64,000 bases of DNA, from positions 1 to 64,000 of the forward strand of contig CAZQNQ010000015.1 in the NCBI GenBank assembly GCA_964594985.1, written 5' to 3'. The stretch's first letter is position 1. Every line of letters starts with the position of its first letter. This document shows, one piece after another, positions 59,866 through 64,000 of this stretch. The position numbers were made by a program, and so were the translations under genes. This DNA is from JADLHS01 sp964594985. GTDB taxonomy: Bacteria; Verrucomicrobiota; Verrucomicrobiia; Limisphaerales; JADLHS01. The notes under the pieces were generated by a model, which had not been told where the DNA came from, made no database searches, and worked only from the letters and a program-made list of their open reading frames with translations.

Positions 59866-61274
59866 GCCTCGTGATAAAATCTCAGCCTGACACTCAACCG
59901 TCCGGCTTCGTCACATTGCCGTGGTGGCGCGGCGCGGTGTTCGGCCTCATCGCCGTCGGGTGCTTTCATCTGGCTTACACCCCGGCGCAATCCGGCGCGT
60001 GGAGTCTGGCCATCCTTGGCTACGTCATCTGCCTGGCGCAACTGGCCCGGCTCCGCTCGGTGCGAAAATCATTTTATACCGCGCTCGTCATTGGACTCGC
60101 CTGCGTTGCGCCGCAGCTCGATTGCTTTTGGACCATCTTTGGCGGTGCCGCCATCGTCTTGTGGCTGGTGCTGGCCCTGTGGCTGGCGGCATTTGTCGCG
60201 CTGGTGCGACTGGCGTTGGTCAAGCTTGGGCCGTGGCGCGCGTCGTTTCTCCTGCCGTTCTTCTGGACGGGCCTGGAGTATTTCCGCAGCGAACTTTACT
60301 ACCTGAAATTCTCCTGGCTCAACGTCGGCTATGCGTTCGCGGATCTGCCGCTGCTGCCGTTCCAGAATCTCGGCGGTTATGGCCTCGGCACGTTCGCCGC
60401 GTGTCTGGCGGGGGCGTTGCTGTTCATCAGTTGGAAGCGCATCATCGCTGTGTTGGTTGTCATCGTGGGCTTCAGTTTTCTGCTCATCACGACGCCGACG
60501 CGTGACGATGGCAGCCAGTTGACCCTCGCTGGCGTGCAGATGGAATTTCCCGATGATGACCAGATTTTGCGCTCGCTGGATAAACTCACCGCCACTTACC
60601 CGAACGCCGACCTGTTGGTCCTGAGCGAATACACGATGAAACAAGAGCCGCCTGCCGCGATGAAGGATTGGTGTCGCGCGAAGGGGAAGTTTCTCATCGT
60701 CGGCGGACAGGATAATTCGCCGGGGACAAACTATTTCAACACCGCGTTCGTCATCAGCACGAATGGCGACATCGTCTTCAAGCAGGTGAAGCGCGTGCCG
60801 ATCCAGTTCTTCAAGGACGGCTTGCCGGCACCGGAGCAAAACGTCTGGGATTCGCCGTGGGGCAAGATCGGCATCTGCATCTGTTACGACCTGAGTTACA
60901 CGCGTGTGACCGACCCGCTCATCCGTCTCGGCGCGCAGTTGCTCGTCGTGCCGACGATGGACGTGGCCGAGTGGGGGAAACATCAGCATGACCTGCACGC
61001 CCGCGTCGCGCCGGTGCGCGCCGCGGAATACGGGCTGCCGATTTTTCGCGTGGCGAGTTCGGGTGTTTCGCAGGGCGTGAACCGGTTTGGACTGACGCAG
61101 GTCAGCGCGCCGTTTCCGGGCGAAGGCGAGATGCTCTCCTTCACGACGCGAATGGTGAAGCGGAGTTCATTGCCGCCGGATCGCCTGCTCGCGCCATTGT
61201 GCCTGTGCGTGACCATCGTCTTCATGTTCCGCACGTTCGCGGCCACATTGTGGCGGAAACGATCGCCCCGCTGA
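59862..61274 (+). CDS. lnt: Apolipoprotein N-acyltransferase
   Basis: 470 residues. N-terminal membrane helices (about 20-210), then a carbon-nitrogen hydrolase domain: Glu in LVLSEYTMK, Lys in FKQVKRVPIQFF, Cys in GICICYDLSY. It adds the third acyl chain to lipoproteins in the inner membrane. The last hydrophobic segment is near 445-460. Overlap with the fusion gene links lipoprotein maturation with phospholipid re-acylation, since Lnt uses phospholipid as donor and leaves lysophospholipid, the substrate of the fused protein. Confidence 0.9.
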   Translation: MSLVIKSQPDTQPSGFVTLPWWRGAVFGLIAVGCFHLAYTPAQSGAWSLAILGYVICLAQLARLRSVRKSFYTALVIGLACVAPQLDCFWTIFGGAAIVLWLVLALWLAAFVALVRLALVKLGPWRASFLLPFFWTGLEYFRSELYYLKFSWLNVGYAFADLPLLPFQNLGGYGLGTFAACLAGALLFISWKRIIAVLVVIVGFSFLLITTPTRDDGSQLTLAGVQMEFPDDDQILRSLDKLTATYPNADLLVLSEYTMKQEPPAAMKDWCRAKGKFLIVGGQDNSPGTNYFNTAFVISTNGDIVFKQVKRVPIQFFKDGLPAPEQNVWDSPWGKIGICICYDLSYTRVTDPLIRLGAQLLVVPTMDVAEWGKHQHDLHARVAPVRAAEYGLPIFRVASSGVSQGVNRFGLTQVSAPFPGEGEMLSFTTRMVKRSSLPPDRLLAPLCLCVTIVFMFRTFAATLWRKRSPR

Positions 61275-61297
61275 CCAAGCTGAAGGCTTGGCAGAAA

Positions 61298-61476
61298 TTA
61301 GCCGGGGGTTGAGGAATGCGCAGCATGACGATACCCCCGGTAATTGTTCGACAATTCATGCATCCCGGAGGGATGCCAGAAGTGAGCGCCGGACACGAAT
61401 TCTGTCACCCCTTCAGGGTGAACCAGAATTAAAAACCAAACCGGGGGTGTCGGCTAAAGCCTCAACCCCCGGCTAA
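61298..61476. repeat. Palindromic element with TTAGCCGGGGGTTGAGG ends
   Basis: Left TTAGCCGGGGGTTGAGG (61298-61314) and right CCTCAACCCCCGGCTAA (61460-61476) are perfect inverted copies. The interior contains GCATCCCGGAGGGATGCCAG, another hairpin (61361-61377), and CCCCTTCAGGGTG. About 179 bp, no open frame. Confidence 0.93.
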
Positions 61477-61485
61477 TATCTCTCA

Positions 61486-61637
61486 GAGCCGGTTTGAAAA
61501 CCCGGAACTGGCGGCAGGGATGCCGCCCGAACCCGCAGGCAGGATGCCGGCATTACGGCGTAGCGCGGGCATCCTGCCCGCGGGTGCCCGGAGCATCCTG
61601 GCTCCGGGTTTCCAGCGCGGAGTTTTCAAACCGGCTC
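61486..61637. repeat. Palindromic element with GAGCCGGTTTGAAAAC ends
   Basis: Left GAGCCGGTTTGAAAAC (61486-61501) and right GTTTTCAAACCGGCTC (61622-61637) are perfect inverted copies. The interior is rich in GCGGGCATCCTGCCCGC-type hairpins (GCGGGCATCCTGCCCGCGGG). Adjacent to the other element with only 9 bases between. Confidence 0.93.
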
Positions 61638-61669
61638 TCAGCCATTCTGGCTGATGTTCGGCGCTCCAC

Positions 61670-62731
61670 TTACTCCGCGTTCGGATACGAGCCGAGCACC
61701 TTCACGTAGCTGCATTCTTTTTCCAGAATCGCGATGGCTTTGGCGACCTTCGCGTCCAACACGTGGCCGTCGCAATCAATGAAGAACAGATATTGCCACG
61801 CCTTCCGCTTGCTGGGGCGGGATTCAATCTTGGTGAGATTGATGCGATAACGCCGGAACGCCGCGAGGGCATGATGCAACGCGCCGACCTTGTCGCTCAT
61901 GCTGACCATCAGGCTCGTGCGGTCGCTGCCGGTGGGCGGACTGCACTGGCGACCGAGCACGAGGAAGCGCGTCGCGTTGGCGGCATTGTCCTGGATGTCC
62001 TGTTCCAACACTTCGAGTTTGTATTTCTCCGCCGCCAGCAAGCCGCCGATGGCCGCCGCACCTTTTTCTTTCGCGGCCAGTTCGGCGGAGCGCGCGTTGG
62101 AGGAAGTCTCGATCAACTCGACGCGCGGCAGATGGTTTTGAATCCAGCCGCGGCACTGCGCGAGCGACTGTGGATGCACATAAAGTTTTTTGATCTGTTT
62201 GCGCGGCGTGTTGCTCATCAGGCATTGCTGCACCTTGAGCACGATCTGCGAAACGATCTTGAGATCGCTGTCCACGAACATGTCGAGCGTGTGCGTGACG
62301 ACGCCTTCGGTGGAATTCTCGACCGGCACGACGCCGTAATCCGCGCGGTTCTTGCTGACCTCGGTGAACACGTCGCCGATGGTCTTCTGCGCCGCGTAAC
62401 GCAGGCTTGAGCCGAACCGCTTGATCGCCGCCTGATGCGTGAAAGTCGCTTCCGGCCCGAGATAGGCGATGGTGAGCGATTTTTCCAACGCCAGCGCGCT
62501 GGACATCACTTCGCGATAGATGGCGCGGAGCTGTTCGTCGGTGATCGGCCCGGCGTTCATTTTGCAGATGCGCTGGAGCACGGCGCGCTCGCGGGCGGGG
62601 ACGTAGATCTCCTCGCCGGCCTTGAGTTTGATCGCGCCAATCGCCAGCACATGCTTCGTGCGCTCGTTGATGAGCCGCACGATCTGCGCGTCCAGATGGT
62701 CAATTGACTTCCGATGCTCCGGGATGTTCAT
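61670..62731 (-). CDS. pheA: Bifunctional chorismate mutase/prephenate dehydratase
   Basis: 353 residues from ATG 62731; longer frame upstream has no homology. Chorismate mutase domain (about 1-85: RKSIDHLDAQIVRLINERTK), prephenate dehydratase (about 90-265: IAYLGPEATFTHQAA, VPVENSTEGVVTHTLDMF, ANATRFLVLG with the catalytic Thr-Arg-Phe), and ACT domain (about 275-345: GALHHALAAFRRYRINLTKI, ESRPSKRKAWQYLFFIDCDG) for phenylalanine feedback. All parts are complete. It leads to phenylpyruvate. Confidence 0.95.
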   Translation of the reverse strand: MNIPEHRKSIDHLDAQIVRLINERTKHVLAIGAIKLKAGEEIYVPARERAVLQRICKMNAGPITDEQLRAIYREVMSSALALEKSLTIAYLGPEATFTHQAAIKRFGSSLRYAAQKTIGDVFTEVSKNRADYGVVPVENSTEGVVTHTLDMFVDSDLKIVSQIVLKVQQCLMSNTPRKQIKKLYVHPQSLAQCRGWIQNHLPRVELIETSSNARSAELAAKEKGAAAIGGLLAAEKYKLEVLEQDIQDNAANATRFLVLGRQCSPPTGSDRTSLMVSMSDKVGALHHALAAFRRYRINLTKIESRPSKRKAWQYLFFIDCDGHVLDAKVAKAIAILEKECSYVKVLGSYPNAE

Positions 62732-62821
62732 CGGGGCGAGCCTAATGGAAGCCGGGCGCGGAATGGAGCAAAATTTGGCATCAGCCGGCGGGGAATACTG
62801 CTTTAGTGCTATTGCGTTTGC

Positions 62822-64000
62822 GTGACCTTGACCCAGATTGAGCGCGTGAGTGGCAATAAACCAATTCATGTCGTCGTGCTGGGAGCGGGCTTTGGCGGGC
62901 TGACCTTCTGCCAGAACTTCCGGCATCCGAACGCCCGCATCACCGTCGTGGATCGCACGAACCATCACCTGTTTCAGCCGCTGTTGTATCAGGTGGCGGC
63001 GGCGGGATTGTCCGCGCCGGAGATCGCGCAACCCATCCGCAGTATTCTGTCCAATCGGCCCGACATCACCGTGCTGTTCAACAAGGCGGTGGATTTTGAT
63101 CTGGCGAAGAAGCGCGTCGTGCTGGAAAAGGGCGAACTCGACTACGACTACCTCGTGCTTGCGCTGGGCGGTCAGACCGGTTACTTCGGTCATCCCGAGT
63201 GGGAACAATTCGCCCCCGGCCTCAAGTCGCTCGATGACGCGCTCCGCATCCGCAGCCAGATCCTGCTCGCGTTCGAGAAGGCGGAGAATGAAACCGACCC
63301 CGCCGAACGCGACCGCTTGATGACCATTGTTGTGGTGGGAGGCGGGCCGACCGGGGTGGAACTCGCGGGCGCTTTTGCCGAGCTGGCGCGCACGGTGTTG
63401 AACAAGGATTTCCGCCACATTGATCCGACCAAAGCACATATCATCCTCATCGAAGGTTCGCCGCTGGTGTTGTCACACTTGCCGCCGGATTTGTCGGCGA
63501 GCGCGCAACGACAGCTTGAGGCGCTGGGCGTTCAGATCCGAAACAACATTCACGTGAAGAACATTCGCGCGGGCGAAGTGGAACTGGCCAATGGCGAAGT
63601 CATCCGTGCGGGGAATATCCTTTGGGCGGCGGGCGTTTCGGCAACACCGCTCACGAAGAAGCTCGGCGCAGAACTCGACAAAGCAGGCCGCGTGAAAGTA
63701 AATCCCGACCTCAGTCTGCCGGGGCATCCCGAGATTTTTGCCATTGGCGACATGGCGCTGGTGCTGGGTGAAAATGGCAAACCTGTGCCTGGTGTTTCGC
63801 CCGCCGCGATGCAGATGGGCAAATACATCGCGAAGATCATCGAAGCTGAAATCAGCGCTGGTCAACCCCTCACCCGGCCTATGGCCACCCGCTCCCCATC
63901 GGATGGGGAGAGGGACGGGGTGAGGGGACATTCGGAAAACGCTGCCGCGAAACCAAACCCTCGTCATGCGTTCAAGTATTGGGACAAAGGCACGATGGCG
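62822..64000 (+). CDS. ndh: Type II NADH dehydrogenase (NDH-2), cut at window end, with in-frame insert
   Basis: First 393 codons of a FAD-dependent oxidoreductase that moves electrons from NADH to quinone without proton pumping. Motifs: VVVLGAGFGGLTFCQNF (FAD), HHLFQPLLYQVAAAGLSAPE, VVVGGGPTGVELAGAFAEL (NADH) and FAIGDMAL. The start is GTG 62822 or GTG 62846 (no ATG near). After ISAGQP and before RHAFKYWDKGTMA, where other NDH-2 proteins have a short Pro-Phe-x-Tyr link, about 28 extra residues (LTRPMATRSPSDGERDGVRG...) are encoded by the palindromic element at 63866-63927. The frame is kept. The C-terminus is outside the window. Confidence 0.9.
   Translation, partial: MTLTQIERVSGNKPIHVVVLGAGFGGLTFCQNFRHPNARITVVDRTNHHLFQPLLYQVAAAGLSAPEIAQPIRSILSNRPDITVLFNKAVDFDLAKKRVVLEKGELDYDYLVLALGGQTGYFGHPEWEQFAPGLKSLDDALRIRSQILLAFEKAENETDPAERDRLMTIVVVGGGPTGVELAGAFAELARTVLNKDFRHIDPTKAHIILIEGSPLVLSHLPPDLSASAQRQLEALGVQIRNNIHVKNIRAGEVELANGEVIRAGNILWAAGVSATPLTKKLGAELDKAGRVKVNPDLSLPGHPEIFAIGDMALVLGENGKPVPGVSPAAMQMGKYIAKIIEAEISAGQPLTRPMATRSPSDGERDGVRGHSENAAAKPNPRHAFKYWDKGTMA
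63866..63927. repeat. 62-bp palindromic element, family A, inside ndh
   Basis: CCCCTCACCCGGCCTATGGC at the left, hairpin GCTCCCCATC-G-GATGGGGAG in the centre, CGGGGTGAGGGG at the right. It is read in frame as SPSDGER in the middle. Sister copies at 26419-26479 (coding) and 16016-16077 (intergenic). Confidence 0.93.

Larger units (their letters stand above)
61275..61669. other. 395-bp intergenic region made almost wholly of repeats
   Basis: Two palindromic elements sit side by side: 61298-61476 and 61486-61637. No gene. The remaining few bases at each side show nothing. Confidence 0.8.

Noticed and set aside
1..64000. tRNA, rRNA or CRISPR arrays
   Set aside because: No cloverleaf, rRNA signature or regularly spaced repeat was seen by eye; the periodic repeats present are palindromes with unequal spacing. 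A covariance-model scan would be decisive.

Overview
The window looks like a chromosomal stretch of a Verrucomicrobiota bacterium, most likely of the Limisphaerales/Pedosphaera type (former subdivision 3). The reasons are a PEP-CTERM sorted lectin, a pseudopilin of the ACINNLHEI type, a very large secreted LVIVD/Ig/golvesin-like protein, RHS debris, a RAYT transposase, and many GC-rich palindromic repeats between genes. This assignment is an inference from gene content; there is no rRNA in the window. I found no tRNA, rRNA, CRISPR array or prophage. Most of the window is GC-rich, with two clear AT-richer islands (33.4-36.9 kb and 40.7-41.4 kb).

Layout: 0-3.2 kb is accessory: a PaaX-like fragment at the left edge, a VapBC-type toxin-antitoxin pair, a NERD nuclease-protein kinase fusion and a 650-bp repeat field. 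3.2-6.5 kb carries a pseudopilin, argH and two paralogous secreted C-type lectins. 6.7-15.8 kb is housekeeping: glycyl-tRNA synthetase, an AI-2E family permease, a lipoate ligase-like protein, endonuclease III, SerA, a parvulin, a LON-domain protein and a PfkB kinase. 16.2-26.1 kb holds a LysR regulator, a LuxR regulator with a degenerate receiver, a GT-C-like membrane protein, a lipoprotein, a membrane protein and the 1253-residue secreted protein. 26.1-33.4 kb holds an L7Ae-like gene coupled to a DEAD-box helicase, a decayed PhoH piece, a PQQ-type dehydrogenase, a second toxin-antitoxin pair with a frameshifted RelE, and DinG. 33.4-36.9 kb is the low-GC mnmG-pgi pair.

37.1-41.4 kb has a DUF2167 protein, a zinc-ribbon membrane protein, an FmdB protein, a RAYT transposase with a 101-bp tandem duplication, and a small AT-rich cassette (45-aa ORF, ankyrin protein, RHS fragment) bounded by inverted repeats. 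41.4-48.5 kb has a HAD phosphatase coupled to fabD, a DUF1232-like gene, a secreted hydrolase, a TPR-MshEN protein coupled to a PilB-type ATPase, and fabG. 48.6-54.6 kb has a lipoprotein, a compact porin-cupredoxin-hybrid histidine kinase operon and a signal peptidase. 54.6-64 kb has a PQQ-propeller protein, an LplT-PlsC-acyl-ACP synthetase fusion coupled to lnt, pheA and a type II NADH dehydrogenase cut by the window end.

The most interesting signal is not a single gene. Palindromic repeat elements found in the intergenic spaces also sit, in frame, inside conserved genes: the same 61-62 bp element lies inside ndh and just after the start of the L7Ae-like gene, read in the same frame in both, and a different palindrome lies inside dinG. 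This resembles the Rickettsia palindromic elements that are kept in proteins. Other leads are a dispersed element with 20-bp terminal inverted repeats, the RAYT-flanked orphan RHS/ankyrin cassette, and the NERD-kinase whose DFG aspartate is replaced.
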